Shown: positions 38,404 to 47,837, counted from the stretch's first letter. The stretch is DNA of 64,000 nucleotides from an uncultured Sphingomonadaceae bacterium (GCA_947493325.1 CANLQI010000001.1:810501-874500); one strand, 5' to 3'. A program made the numbers and translations. The notes: generated from the letters alone by a model not told the origin.

Positions 38404-39816
38404 ATGACCAAAGAACGCAGTCCGGGTTTCAAATTGGGTCTTGTAATACTTATCGGGGCACTGCTGGCAATACCGCTGCTTATGGTTTACGGACTGGTGT
38501 GGGACAGGCAGGGCCAGTCGCAGACCGCCACCAACAGCGTGGCTGCTGGATGGGGCGGGCCGCAGATATTGTCAGGTCCGGTCATGGTTATTCCCTACAC
38601 TGAAGAAACAGTGGAAACTGTGACCGAAAACGGCAAACAGAAAAGCCGAACGATTACAGTCACGAAGCAGCTTTATCTTTCGCCCGTACGCAATTCGGCT
38701 GATGTCACGCTGGATGCGGAGGAGAAACGGTTATCAATCTATCGCCCGGTCGTTTACACGGCGCGCATCAATGGCAAGGCGCAGTTTTCCATTCCCGATG
38801 ATCTGAACCGCTACGGCATCAAAGCGGATCAGCTGTTGTTTGACCGCGCGGAATTGCGCATTGGCGTGTCCGATGCGCGCGGGTTGCAAGCGCAAAATAA
38901 AGTCACCGTGGATGGAAAGCCGGTCTCTTTGCGTTCGGGCAAAGGCCTGCTCGCGAGCGGCAGTTCGGGCTTTCACGCATTTGTCGATTGGTCGGACGGT
39001 GCGGATGCGCCGCTGGATGTGACATATGATTACAGCATGCGCGGCAATGGCCGTATTTCCATGGTCCCGCGTGCAGAGCAGACGATCTGGAATGTAAGCT
39101 CCAAATGGCCGCATCCTGGCTTTGGCGGAGATTTCCTGCCGGATGAACGCACAGTATCGGATGACGGCTTTACGGCCACCTATTCGATTGCCAATCTGGC
39201 GCTGGGTCAGGCGATTGTGCAAAAAGAGGATATTTCCCCGCCGATACAATATGAACCCAATGACTATGGATCCTATGCGGCAACGCGCGCAAATGATCCT
39301 TCGGTAAGCCAGGCTGTACAGATCAATCTTGTCCAGCCGGTCAATCTCTATAAGCAGGTGGACCGTGCGGTAAAATACGGATTTCTCTTTATCGGCTTTA
39401 CCTTTGTAGCTTTTTTGATGTTCGACATTATCGGCGGCGCGCGAGTGGCGGCGGCAGAATATATTCTGACCGGAGCGGGGCTGATATTATTCTTTGTGAT
39501 GCTGCTGGCCTTCGCTGAATTGATCGGTTTTTCCTGGGCGTATCTGGTTGCTTCCGGCGCGATCATCGGACTGGTATCGGCGTATAGCGCCGCGATTTTG
39601 GGGAGCTGGCGCAGGTCCGGCTTTATTGCTGCCCTGCTCGCGGGACTTTACAGTCTGCTGTACGTGCTGCTCAGCCTTGAGGAACTGTCACTGCTTATCG
39701 GTTCGGTGCTGCTCTTTGTTGCCCTTGCGGCGGTCATGTATCTGACCCGCAATGTCGATTGGAGCGGGCTTGGCCGCAGGCAGGAAGACGAAGAACCCAT
39801 ATTGGCGGAGAGTTAA
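38404..39816 (+). CDS. creD: CreD-like inner-membrane protein
   Basis: About 470 residues. The long N-terminal periplasmic part (GGPQILSGPVMVIPYTEE, YRPVVYTARINGKAQFSIP, FLPDERTVSDDGFTATYSIA) and the four or more C-terminal membrane helices (VKYGFLFIGFTFVAFLMFD and after) match CreD. In enteric bacteria CreD belongs to the CreBC regulon and affects envelope stress and colicin response. No creBC genes are beside it. GAGG lies at proper distance before ATG 38404. Confidence 0.9.
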   Translation: MTKERSPGFKLGLVILIGALLAIPLLMVYGLVWDRQGQSQTATNSVAAGWGGPQILSGPVMVIPYTEETVETVTENGKQKSRTITVTKQLYLSPVRNSADVTLDAEEKRLSIYRPVVYTARINGKAQFSIPDDLNRYGIKADQLLFDRAELRIGVSDARGLQAQNKVTVDGKPVSLRSGKGLLASGSSGFHAFVDWSDGADAPLDVTYDYSMRGNGRISMVPRAEQTIWNVSSKWPHPGFGGDFLPDERTVSDDGFTATYSIANLALGQAIVQKEDISPPIQYEPNDYGSYAATRANDPSVSQAVQINLVQPVNLYKQVDRAVKYGFLFIGFTFVAFLMFDIIGGARVAAAEYILTGAGLILFFVMLLAFAELIGFSWAYLVASGAIIGLVSAYSAAILGSWRRSGFIAALLAGLYSLLYVLLSLEELSLLIGSVLLFVALAAVMYLTRNVDWSGLGRRQEDEEPILAES

Positions 39817-39821
39817 TTCCT

Positions 39822-39855
39822 GATCCCGCCGCTTGCCCCATGCGGTGGCGGGGTC
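39822..39855. terminator. Possible hairpin between converging creD and lldD-like genes
   Basis: GATCCCGCCGC and an inverted partner ending GGCGGGGTC pair around TTGCCCCAT. No T-run is present on either side, so it is only a candidate shared terminator. It overlaps the lldD-like stop by two bases. Confidence 0.35.
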
Positions 39856-41002
39856 AACGCCAGCGCAGATTCTCCCGCGTCAGATCTTTTACGGTGCGTG
39901 CGCCCATGAGCTTCATGTCGCGCTCAATCTCGGTCTGGAAATTGTCCAGTGTGCGTTCGACACCGGCCTGGCCGCCCGCTGCGAGAGCGTAGAGATACAG
40001 CCGCCCACCCGAGCAGGCTTTTGCGCCGACGCTTAAGGCTTTCAGAACATGGCTGCCGCGCTGGATACCGCCGTCGCAAATCACGTCGAGGCGGTCTCCC
40101 ACGGCATCGACTATTTCGGCAAGCTGATCAAATGGCGCGCGGCCACCATCCAGCTGCCGTCCGCCATGGTTGCTCACCATGATTGCGGTGGCACCTATGT
40201 CGGCGGCGCGCCGGGCGTCCTCCACCGACATAATGCCTTTCAGGCAAAACTCGCCGCCCCAGTCATTGCGGATGGTTTCCGCCATTTTCCAGTCCATTGA
40301 CTGGTCAAGCATGGTGTTGAAATAATTCGCAACCGATATGGCAACATTGCTGCCCTCGGCCACATGGGTGTCTAGATTGGGAAGCGAAAACTTCTCACGG
40401 CAGAGATAATTCAGCATCCAGTGCGGATGACTGGCAAAGCTGAGCGCAGATGATGGCGTCAGCCGGGGCGGGGAGGTAAAGCCCGTGCGCAGGCAGCGTT
40501 CACGGTTGCCGCCGACAATGGTATCGACCGTAAGGGCAATGGCATCGAATTTTGCGGCTTTGCACCGTTCGATCATCGAACTGTTCAGGCCTATATCCTT
40601 ATGTACATAAAGCTGGAACAACTTTGGGCTGGTGACGGTCGCGCCGATTTCTTCAATGCTGACAGTGGCCAGAGATGAAATGCCGAACCAGGTATCAAAT
40701 TTCTGGGCAGCGCGGGCGACACCGCGTTCACCCTGCCAGTGAAATAATCGCTGCAGGGCCGTTGGGGAGAGCAACAGCGGCATTGCTATTTCCTTGCCCA
40801 TGACCGTGGTGCGCATGTCGATATTTTCGGCACCTGTCAGCACGCTTGGAACCAGGTCGCATTCCTCATAAGCCGCTGTATTGCGGGCTTTGGTGACTTC
40901 GTCGTCCGCGCCCCCGTCGATATAATGAAAGACGGGGCCGGGCAGGCGCTTTTTGGCAAGCTGCCGAAAGTCCTGCACATTATGACAATCGGTCAGCCGC
41001 AT
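39854..41002 (-). CDS. lldD: FMN-dependent alpha-hydroxy-acid dehydrogenase (LldD family)
   Basis: A 382-residue TIM-barrel flavoprotein of the L-lactate dehydrogenase/glycolate oxidase group. The N-terminus DCHNVQDFRQLAKKRLPGP and the phosphate-binding MVSNHGGRQLDGG (with the catalytic His) are diagnostic; ISSLATVSIEEIG and LYVHKDIGLNSSMI are typical. It would feed electrons from L-lactate or a similar 2-hydroxy acid into the respiratory chain. No lactate permease lies nearby, so the exact acid is open. Confidence 0.9.
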   Translation of the reverse strand: MRLTDCHNVQDFRQLAKKRLPGPVFHYIDGGADDEVTKARNTAAYEECDLVPSVLTGAENIDMRTTVMGKEIAMPLLLSPTALQRLFHWQGERGVARAAQKFDTWFGISSLATVSIEEIGATVTSPKLFQLYVHKDIGLNSSMIERCKAAKFDAIALTVDTIVGGNRERCLRTGFTSPPRLTPSSALSFASHPHWMLNYLCREKFSLPNLDTHVAEGSNVAISVANYFNTMLDQSMDWKMAETIRNDWGGEFCLKGIMSVEDARRAADIGATAIMVSNHGGRQLDGGRAPFDQLAEIVDAVGDRLDVICDGGIQRGSHVLKALSVGAKACSGGRLYLYALAAGGQAGVERTLDNFQTEIERDMKLMGARTVKDLTRENLRWR

Positions 41003-41014
41003 GGTGGAATAAGA

Positions 41015-41917
41015 TTACAGCTGGTTCGTGCTGAACGTATCGCAAGCCGATGGATCACGGGTTTGTATGCCCTTGCGTAACCAGCGCATACGTTGCTGGC
41101 TTGTACCATGCGTAAAGCTTTCCGGCACGGGCCGGCGGCCTGCGGACTTCATGATATTGTCATCGCCAATGGCATTGGCGGCACGCATGCCTTCCTCAAT
41201 ATCGCCTTGCTCAATTCGGTTCGCATTCAAACCGGCCCATACGCCCGCATAGCAATCGGCCTGCAGTTCCATACGCACCTGCAAAGCATTGCCGTTTGCT
41301 TTGCTGGAACGGGCTTGCTGGCTGCGGACCTGGTCCGAAACACCGGTAATTGTCTGAATATGATGGCCGACTTCATGTGCGATCACATAGGACCGTGCAA
41401 AATCGCCGCCCGCGCCCATGCGGCGTTCCAGATCACCAAAAAAGCTGGTGTCGAGATATACACCTTTATCGGCAGGGCAGTAAAAAGGCCCCATGGCCGC
41501 CTGCGCAGCGCCGCATGCTGATGAATTGCGGTCTGTAAAGAAATTCAGCGTAGGCTCCTGATAGCGAGAATTATTTTGCTGGAACAGTCTTTCCCATGTG
41601 TTGTTGACAGATGAAAATGTATCGCAGACTTCCTTGCGTGTCGCGTCCAGCGTGCAGACTTCATCGGGGTTTGAACTGCCCGCTGTCGCCGTCTGTTCCC
41701 CGGAAGAACCGCTCAGGAAACCCAGGCCGCCGCTGTTGTAGAGGAAAAATGCGCCCGCCCCGATCAGCAATATGGTGCCCCAGCCCAGTTTGCGGCGTAG
41801 CAGGAACGGCAGGAAATTAACGAGCAGAGCAAGCATGCCTCCGCCGCCGCCAAATCCGCTGGAACCGCGGCCTTTGTCACGTACCTTAATGTCCTTGTCA
41901 TAATCGTCTAAACGCAT
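41015..41917 (-). CDS. YpfJ-like neutral zinc metallopeptidase
   Basis: About 300 residues, starting at MRLDDYDKD; the ATG at 41917 has GGGGAAG six bases upstream, while the longer frame begins before it. One membrane anchor (WGTILLIGAGAFFLYN) follows a Gly-rich stretch. The protease motif is HEVGHHIQ. This is the KPN_02809/YpfJ (DUF2342-like) family, exported and anchored. Natural substrates are not known. It is the gene upstream of the LldD-like one on the same strand, with a 12-base gap. Confidence 0.9.
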   Translation of the reverse strand: MRLDDYDKDIKVRDKGRGSSGFGGGGGMLALLVNFLPFLLRRKLGWGTILLIGAGAFFLYNSGGLGFLSGSSGEQTATAGSSNPDEVCTLDATRKEVCDTFSSVNNTWERLFQQNNSRYQEPTLNFFTDRNSSACGAAQAAMGPFYCPADKGVYLDTSFFGDLERRMGAGGDFARSYVIAHEVGHHIQTITGVSDQVRSQQARSSKANGNALQVRMELQADCYAGVWAGLNANRIEQGDIEEGMRAANAIGDDNIMKSAGRRPVPESFTHGTSQQRMRWLRKGIQTRDPSACDTFSTNQL

Positions 41918-42054
41918 GGAATCTTCCCCGCCAAATTCAAATTTCCCCATGGATAGCAAAAAATAGATGCGTTGGAACCGTTTAAATTTTGACGGAACAT
42001 CACCAAGACCTATAGGGCAATACTTACAGTTTATAATTTTGCGGGGATATCTTT

Positions 42055-43179
42055 TTGAAACAGCCTGTTTTGCCCTTGCCAGATGATGTTGCGCTTGTGC
42101 TGCAGGGCGGCGGCGCGCTGGGTTCGTATCAGGCAGGCGCGTTTGAAGCTCTATGTGAGAAAGATATTCCGGTGAACTGGATTGCCGGGATATCGATTGG
42201 CGCCATCAATGCTGCGCTTATTGCGGGCAATAAACCGGAAAATCGCCTGTCTGCCCTCAGGGAATTCTGGAATCTGGTCACCAGCGGCCTGCCGAACAAG
42301 ACGATATTCCCTGACAATATGTGGAAACAATGGTCGCATTTCATGTCTGCAGGTGCCGTGGCCAGCTTTGGTGCGCCGGGTTTCTTTCGGCCCAACATGC
42401 TTCCCGTGGCTTTCGCGCCTACGGGCAGCGACGCGGCGATCAGTTTTTACGACACTTCACCGCTGCGTAAAACGCTGGATCAGATGGTGGACTGGGATCT
42501 GCTCAACAATGGTCCCATCCGTGTGAGTATAGGCGCGGTCGATATTGAAACGGGCAATTTTGAATATTTTGACACCGGCCACAAAACCGCGCCGGTTATG
42601 ATCGACGCGCGGCATATCATGGCGTCGGGGGCCTTGCCGCCTGGTTTCCCGCCGGTGGAAATTGACGGCCGCTACTTCTGGGACGGCGGGCTGGTCAGCA
42701 ATACGCCGCTTGCCTATATCCTGGAACATCAGGAGCGCCGCGATCTGCTCGTTTTTCAGATGGACCTGTTCCCCGCGCGTGGTGCCATGCCAAAGAATAT
42801 GAGCGATGTATGGAGCCGCAAGAAAGACATCCGCTATTCAAGCCGCACGCGGCAGGTGACCGATCATTATCTGCGTATCCGGCAGGAACATGACGTCATC
42901 AAAAACCTGCTGGGCAAACTGCCCAAAAATATGGCCGGTGACAAAGACGTCAAAAAACTGCGCGAGATCGTGAACGAGGGCGCGGTCAATGTCGTGCAGC
43001 TTATCTATAAATTACAGGATTGGGAAAGCGGCGCGCGCGATTTTGAGTTTTCGCGCAGCACGATGCTGGACCATTGGGCGCAGGGGCAAAACGCGGTTGC
43101 CGCAACAATCCGCAAAGGGGACATATTGGCGCGGAATATACGTGACGGCAAAACCGCATCATTCGATCTTGGCGACTGA
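42055..43179 (+). CDS. Patatin-like phospholipase with C-terminal DUF3734
   Basis: A 374-residue protein. The oxyanion hole is VLQGGGALGSYQAGAFEAL, the nucleophile elbow GISIGAINAA (GxSxG) and the catalytic Asp in FWDGGLVSNTPL, so the Ser-Asp dyad is complete. The end ARDFEFSRSTMLDHWAQGQ is the DUF3734 region. It starts with TTG, with GGGGAT upstream. DUF3734 patatins next to 3-hydroxybutyrate dehydrogenase, as here, recur in polyhydroxybutyrate-handling bacteria, which suggests but does not prove a role in PHB or lipid mobilisation. Confidence 0.9.
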   Translation: MKQPVLPLPDDVALVLQGGGALGSYQAGAFEALCEKDIPVNWIAGISIGAINAALIAGNKPENRLSALREFWNLVTSGLPNKTIFPDNMWKQWSHFMSAGAVASFGAPGFFRPNMLPVAFAPTGSDAAISFYDTSPLRKTLDQMVDWDLLNNGPIRVSIGAVDIETGNFEYFDTGHKTAPVMIDARHIMASGALPPGFPPVEIDGRYFWDGGLVSNTPLAYILEHQERRDLLVFQMDLFPARGAMPKNMSDVWSRKKDIRYSSRTRQVTDHYLRIRQEHDVIKNLLGKLPKNMAGDKDVKKLREIVNEGAVNVVQLIYKLQDWESGARDFEFSRSTMLDHWAQGQNAVAATIRKGDILARNIRDGKTASFDLGD

Positions 43180-43210
43180 TAGATATTACTGAAAACAAGG
43201 AGACTTCGAC

Positions 43211-43996
43211 ATGTTCCTCAAAGGTAAAACCGCGCTTGTTACAGGTTCCACATCCGGCATTGGTCTTTCCTATGCTAAGGCGCTGGCCGCCGAAGGCGCG
43301 AATATCGTGCTGAACGGCTTTGGCGACAAAGACGCGATTGAGGCAGAGCGTGAAAATCTGGAAGCATTGAGCGGTGGCAAGGCAATATATAGCGGCGCTG
43401 ACCTCACAAAACCGGACCAGATTGAAGATATGATGAAACAGGCCGCCGATGCATTTGACGGCGTTGATATCCTGATCAATAATGCAGGTACACAGCATGT
43501 CGAAGCCATAGAAGACTTTCCGGTTGAGAAATGGGATCTTATCATCGCGCTTAACCTGACAGCAGCGTTCCACACAACACGCCTCGCCGTACCTTATATG
43601 AAGCAGCAGGGCTGGGGACGGATTATTGCGACCGCGTCTGCACACTCGCAAGTCGCCAGTCCCAATAAAAGCGCCTATGTGTCGGCCAAATTCGCGCTGG
43701 CCGGATTTACCAAGGTGGTGGCGCTCGAAACAGCGAAAGACGGTGTTACCGTAAACTGCATCAGTCCCGGCTATGTCTGGACGCCGCTCGTGGAAAACCA
43801 GATACCCGACACTATGAAAGCCCGGGGTATGACACGCGAGGAAGTCATGAACGATGTGCTGCTCTCCGCGCAGCCGACCAAGGAATTCGTAACGCCTGAA
43901 CAAGTCGCTGCATTCGCGCTGTATCTGTGCCGTGATGAGGCCAAGTCCATCACGGGGGCAAATCTTTCCATGGATGGAGGATGGACGGCGCAGTAA
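43211..43996 (+). CDS. 3-hydroxybutyrate dehydrogenase
   Basis: A 261-residue SDR. TGSTSGIGLSYAKALA binds NAD, NNAGTQHVEAIEDFP is the family signature of D-3-hydroxybutyrate dehydrogenase, and the catalytic Ser and Tyr-Lys pair (ASAHSQVASPNKSAYVSAK) are complete. The C-terminal TKEFVTPEQVAAFALYLC is also diagnostic. It oxidises 3-hydroxybutyrate to acetoacetate in ketone-body/PHB breakdown. It follows the patatin gene by 31 bases. Confidence 0.92.
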   Translation: MFLKGKTALVTGSTSGIGLSYAKALAAEGANIVLNGFGDKDAIEAERENLEALSGGKAIYSGADLTKPDQIEDMMKQAADAFDGVDILINNAGTQHVEAIEDFPVEKWDLIIALNLTAAFHTTRLAVPYMKQQGWGRIIATASAHSQVASPNKSAYVSAKFALAGFTKVVALETAKDGVTVNCISPGYVWTPLVENQIPDTMKARGMTREEVMNDVLLSAQPTKEFVTPEQVAAFALYLCRDEAKSITGANLSMDGGWTAQ

Positions 43997-44044
43997 TTTG
44001 GGTTTAGCCTCCCGCTCACATAAATAACCGGGGAGCCCTTATCC

Positions 44045-45370
44045 ATGAAAGCCATATATCGTTTCGCTGCACTGGCAAGTTTGCCGCTTTTGTTCGCCGC
44101 GCCTGCACAGGGCAATGAGATTCGTGAAGATATAGCCGCCGATATGGATTCGCTGATGGAGATTTACCGTGATCTCCATGCCAATCCCGAGCTCAGTTTC
44201 CAGGAAGTGCGCACAGCTGCCAAATTGGCGGCGGAGGCACGGCGGCTGGGTTTTACCGTGACCGAAAAGGTCGGACAGACAGGCGTTGTCGCCGTTATGG
44301 AAAACGGCCCAGGACCCGTGTTGATGCTGCGTGCGGATATGGACGGCCTGCCGGTGATTGAACAGACGGGTCTGCCCTATGCTTCCAAAGTCGTGGCAAC
44401 CACCAACAAGGGTATTGAAACCGGTGTCATGCACGCCTGCGGTCACGATACGCATATGACTGGCTGGGTTGGCACGGCGCGGCAGCTTGCAGCGCGCAAG
44501 AATGAATGGTCGGGCACTTTGGTGATGATCCTGCAGCCTGCCGAAGAATTGGGGTCAGGCGCAAAAGCGATGCTTGACGACGGGCTTTATACCCGCTTTC
44601 CAAAACCTGATTATGTGATTGCGTTTCACGATGCAGCGCAGTTTCCGGCAGGCTATATCGGTTATAGCCCTGGCTATGCGCTGGCCAATGTCGACAGCGT
44701 CAATATCACCGTGCATGGTGTCGGTGGCCATGGTGCCTATCCGCATACGACCAAGGATCCGGTTGTGCTGGCATCACGTATCGTCACGAGTTTGCAGACT
44801 ATCGTAAGCCGTGAAGTCAACCCGCAGGAACCCGCGGTCATCACTGTCGGCAGTTTCCGTGCCGGATCGAAGCACAATATTATCTCCGATAAAGCGGAAT
44901 TACTGCTGACGGTGCGCAGTTACAGCAATGAAACGCGCAAGACACTGCTCGACGGTATTGCCCGGATTGCCAAGGGGGAGGCGATTGCGGCCGGCATGCC
45001 CGAAGACAAGATGCCCGAAATCGCGATGGACGATACATTCACCCCATCCACCTATAATGACCCTGATTTTGCAGAAGATCTGGGCGGGCTGTTTACATCC
45101 CTATTCGGTGACGACCGCGTCAGGGTCACTCCTCCGGTGATGGGCGGCGAGGATTTCAGCCAGTTCCGCCGCGCGGATCCCGAGAACATCAAGAGCCTGA
45201 TATTCTGGGTCGGGGGCGTGCCGATGGAAGATTATGAAAAAGCGCAAAAGGGAGAGATGAAGCTGCCCTCGCTGCACAGTCCTTTCTGGGCGCCGGATGC
45301 GGAAAAGGTTGTCGCTACGGCTGCTGAGGCGATGACGGCAGCGTCGCTGAAAATACTTGCCAAAAAATAG
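44045..45370 (+). CDS. M20-family amidohydrolase (hippurate/aminoacyl hydrolase-like), exported
   Basis: A 441-residue protein with signal peptide MKAIYRFAALASLPLLFAAP. The metal-binding motifs HACGHDTHM and ILQPAEELGSGAKAML and the His in VGGHGAYPHTT are intact. It belongs to the M20D group (hippurate hydrolase, IAA-amino-acid hydrolase) and would cleave N-acyl amino acids or similar amides in the periplasm. The substrate is not known. It is transcribed alone in the same direction as the 3-hydroxybutyrate dehydrogenase. Confidence 0.9.
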   Translation: MKAIYRFAALASLPLLFAAPAQGNEIREDIAADMDSLMEIYRDLHANPELSFQEVRTAAKLAAEARRLGFTVTEKVGQTGVVAVMENGPGPVLMLRADMDGLPVIEQTGLPYASKVVATTNKGIETGVMHACGHDTHMTGWVGTARQLAARKNEWSGTLVMILQPAEELGSGAKAMLDDGLYTRFPKPDYVIAFHDAAQFPAGYIGYSPGYALANVDSVNITVHGVGGHGAYPHTTKDPVVLASRIVTSLQTIVSREVNPQEPAVITVGSFRAGSKHNIISDKAELLLTVRSYSNETRKTLLDGIARIAKGEAIAAGMPEDKMPEIAMDDTFTPSTYNDPDFAEDLGGLFTSLFGDDRVRVTPPVMGGEDFSQFRRADPENIKSLIFWVGGVPMEDYEKAQKGEMKLPSLHSPFWAPDAEKVVATAAEAMTAASLKILAKK

Positions 45371-45381
45371 AGGTTTTCGCT

Positions 45382-45834
45382 TCAGCGATCCTCTTTTGCG
45401 GCATCAAGAAAGATATACTGCGAAACGGCATTGGGCCCGCCTTTGCTGGTTTCCTGATCGGATACAGAGGTTTTCTCCCTAATCTGGGCAGGCGCCTGTG
45501 GAACGGGGCGTTTTGTTGCCGGGCGCAGCACCATGTCAATGTCGCGGCTCTTTTCATCATGCTGCACGCCTGTCGTGTCAAACCCCTCTGCTTCCAACAT
45601 CGGGGCTGCGCTGTCGACGGGTTGCCCGAAACTCGCATCAAATTCGGTGAAGCTTTCCTGAATATTTTCAGGCTGCGAGGCCGCTGGCTGGATGGTGTCA
45701 GTGTTTATCTCGGCCTTACCGGTATCAACCATGGCAGTTTGGCTTTGCGCGGAATCTGCAGGCATGAAATTGTCCGCAAACATGGCAAACAAAAGAGTAA
45801 AGCCGACCATTCCCAAAGCAAATTTCCTGTACAT
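45382..45834 (-). CDS. Hypothetical exported protein
   Basis: A 150-residue protein, not recognised. It has an N-terminal hydrophobic segment (FALGMVGFTLLFAMFAD) that can serve as a signal or anchor, then a low-complexity, acidic region rich in Gln, Ala, Thr and Pro with no obvious domain. The ribosome site before the start is poor. It is convergent with the M20 hydrolase and divergent from the regulator at 46022. Confidence 0.6.
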   Translation of the reverse strand: MYRKFALGMVGFTLLFAMFADNFMPADSAQSQTAMVDTGKAEINTDTIQPAASQPENIQESFTEFDASFGQPVDSAAPMLEAEGFDTTGVQHDEKSRDIDMVLRPATKRPVPQAPAQIREKTSVSDQETSKGGPNAVSQYIFLDAAKEDR

Positions 45835-45941
45835 TGCCGCTCAAAATCCTTTCCGACTGCAATCAGCTTATTGATACCAGGACAAGGTTAATATTTCTTT
45901 GCCTCTCCAATTCTATGCCCATTGAATCCCGCATTGATAAA

Positions 45942-46003
45942 TATTTACAAAAAACCGAAGACGAACCGTCATTTGATGATTTTGGCTTGTTATTTTGTAA
46001 ATA
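45942..46003. promoter_or_regulatory. 11-bp inverted repeat upstream of the ScfR-like regulator
   Basis: TATTTACAAAA (45942-45952) and TTTTGTAAATA (45993-46003) are perfectly inverted with 40 bp between. The second arm ends 18 bases before the regulator start. Related short-chain-acyl regulators are known to bind TTTGCAAA-like sites, which each arm matches with one difference. A loop-forming autoregulatory operator is a reasonable guess. Confidence 0.5.
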
Positions 46004-46021
46004 AATTGACACAGCACAGAT

Positions 46022-47413
46022 ATGCCGAACGAAAAGCTTTTTGCTGGTCCCGCCCTGCGCCGTTTGCGGCGTACCCATGGGCACACACAGGCCAAAATGG
46101 CGCAGCTGCTGGATATCTCGCCCAGCTATTTGAATTTACTGGAACGCAACCAGCGTGCGCTCAGTGCGCGGTTGATGCTTTCACTGGCTGAGCGGTTTGA
46201 TCTTGATCCGCGCAGCCTGACTGCCGAGGAGCCGGGTGGCGGTATGGACGCATTGCGGCGCAGGCTGTCCGATCCGTTATTTGCGGAACTGCAGATTGAC
46301 AAGTCAGAACTTGAAGAATGGATGATGGCAGCGCCCAACGCAGTCGAGGCATTTGCAAAGCTGTTCGATCAGGGCGTGGCTGCAGATGGAGATGAAGGGG
46401 CCGCACACTCCAGTCCCGTCACTTTGGTGCGCCGGGAAATCGAACGCTGGCGTAACCATTTTGCCGATTTTGACACACAGACTGAAGAATTGGCGGATGA
46501 ACTGCGGCTGGAAAACGCCGATCTTTATTCGGCCATCTCGGAACGTTTGCGCAGTCAGCACCAGCTGATGATCCGGATTTTGCCAGGTTCTGTCATGCCC
46601 GGCAAATTACGCCGTTTTGATTTACATGCCAGGCAGCTGCAATTGTCCGAAATGCTCGATTCCGCATCGCGCACGTTTCAGGCGGCTTATTTGCTGGGTC
46701 AGCTTGAATTTCGCGATACGGTATCTGATCTTGTGCGCGGTGCCGGTTTTGGCAACCGCGCGGCAGAGCGGCTTTTGCAGCGGCACCTGTTCGGCTATTT
46801 TGCGGCGGCATTGATGATGCCCTATGGTCGCTTCCTGCGTGCCTGTGAGCAGACTGGCTATGATGTCCATGTGCTGCAGCGGCGTTTTGGCGCGGGTTTT
46901 GAACAGGTTGCGCACCGGCTCACAACCTTGCAGCGTGTCGGGGCGCGCGGCCTGCCGTTCTTCATGGTGCGGATCGACAGAGCAGGGCAGTTTTCGAAAC
47001 GCTACGCCGGGGCCAGCAACGCACCGCTGGTCGAAAGTGCCAGCACATGCCCGTTGTGGAAGCTTAATCACAGTTTCTCGGAATCAGGTAAGGTACAGGT
47101 GCAGCTGGTGGAATTGGAAGATGAAACACGCTGGCTCACCATTTCGCGGACTGTACAGGGTTCCGGCTATGGCGCGGGCGGGGCCGCACCCGAATTTTCC
47201 ATTGGTCTGGGTGTAATGAGCGAACATGCCGCCGAAATGGTCTATGCGCAGTCGATTGATATGTCGGGTAATGATGTCACACGTATCGGCCTGGGCTGCG
47301 CCGCCTGTCACCGGGCAGACTGTGCCCAGCGTTCGGCCCCGCCCAAAGGCCGCACTCTAAAATTTGATGACCGTGAACGTGGAATTACGCCGTTCGATTT
47401 CGCAGCGGATTGA
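46022..47413 (+). CDS. ScfR-type XRE-family regulator with IrrE-like domain
   Basis: A 463-residue regulator. Residues about 8-65 form an XRE helix-turn-helix (RLRRTHGHTQAKMAQLLDIS followed by YLNLLERNQRALS). A central region contains YFAAALMMPYGRFLRA, typical of the IrrE/ImmA-like segment of this family. The C-terminal part has ISRTVQGSGYG and GLGCAACHRADCAQR, a cysteine cluster found in the short-chain-fatty-acid regulator group (DUF2083; RamB, PccR, MccR-like). These proteins sense acyl-CoA status and control propionate, acetate or methylcitrate genes. Targets in this window are not evident apart from itself. Confidence 0.87.
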   Translation: MPNEKLFAGPALRRLRRTHGHTQAKMAQLLDISPSYLNLLERNQRALSARLMLSLAERFDLDPRSLTAEEPGGGMDALRRRLSDPLFAELQIDKSELEEWMMAAPNAVEAFAKLFDQGVAADGDEGAAHSSPVTLVRREIERWRNHFADFDTQTEELADELRLENADLYSAISERLRSQHQLMIRILPGSVMPGKLRRFDLHARQLQLSEMLDSASRTFQAAYLLGQLEFRDTVSDLVRGAGFGNRAAERLLQRHLFGYFAAALMMPYGRFLRACEQTGYDVHVLQRRFGAGFEQVAHRLTTLQRVGARGLPFFMVRIDRAGQFSKRYAGASNAPLVESASTCPLWKLNHSFSESGKVQVQLVELEDETRWLTISRTVQGSGYGAGGAAPEFSIGLGVMSEHAAEMVYAQSIDMSGNDVTRIGLGCAACHRADCAQRSAPPKGRTLKFDDRERGITPFDFAAD

Positions 47414-47437
47414 TATTACCGCAGTTGGCGGAAATGC

Positions 47438-47785
47438 TTAGCAGTCTTCAAGCGACAGCAGTTCCTGCGGGGAAATGCCGATCTGTTTCATCTGCTGCAT
47501 GACCGGCGGCCACACGTTTTTCATGAAGTTATCACGTTCCTGTGCGCGCAGCTTGTCTGTCGCGCCTTCGGCAACATACATGCCGACGCCGCGTTGCACC
47601 TCGACCAAACCGTCATCCTGGAAGCCCTGATAGGCTTTGGCGACGGTGAGAGGATTAGCACCCTGCTCGGCAGCAAAGCTGCGTACGGAAGGGAGCATAT
47701 CTCCTTCCTGATATTCGCCGCCAAGAATGGATGCCGCGATAATGTCACGCAGCTTTAGGTAAACGGGTTTTGTCGTTTCACTCAT
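47438..47785 (-). CDS. GntR-family regulator (YtrA-like)
   Basis: A 115-residue protein. The winged-helix domain is complete: YLKLRDIIAASILGGEYQEG, LPSVRSFAAEQGANPLTVAK and GVGMYVAEGA. There is only a short C-terminal helix and no large effector domain, as in the YtrA subfamily that often controls ABC transporters or small stress genes. No transporter is beside it. It follows a nitroreductase gene on the same strand with a 52-base gap. Confidence 0.87.
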   Translation of the reverse strand: MSETTKPVYLKLRDIIAASILGGEYQEGDMLPSVRSFAAEQGANPLTVAKAYQGFQDDGLVEVQRGVGMYVAEGATDKLRAQERDNFMKNVWPPVMQQMKQIGISPQELLSLEDC

Positions 47786-47837
47786 GCTGCATCACTGCCA
47801 TAATACAGCGCGTCAGGTCAAGAAGATTCGTGAAAGC

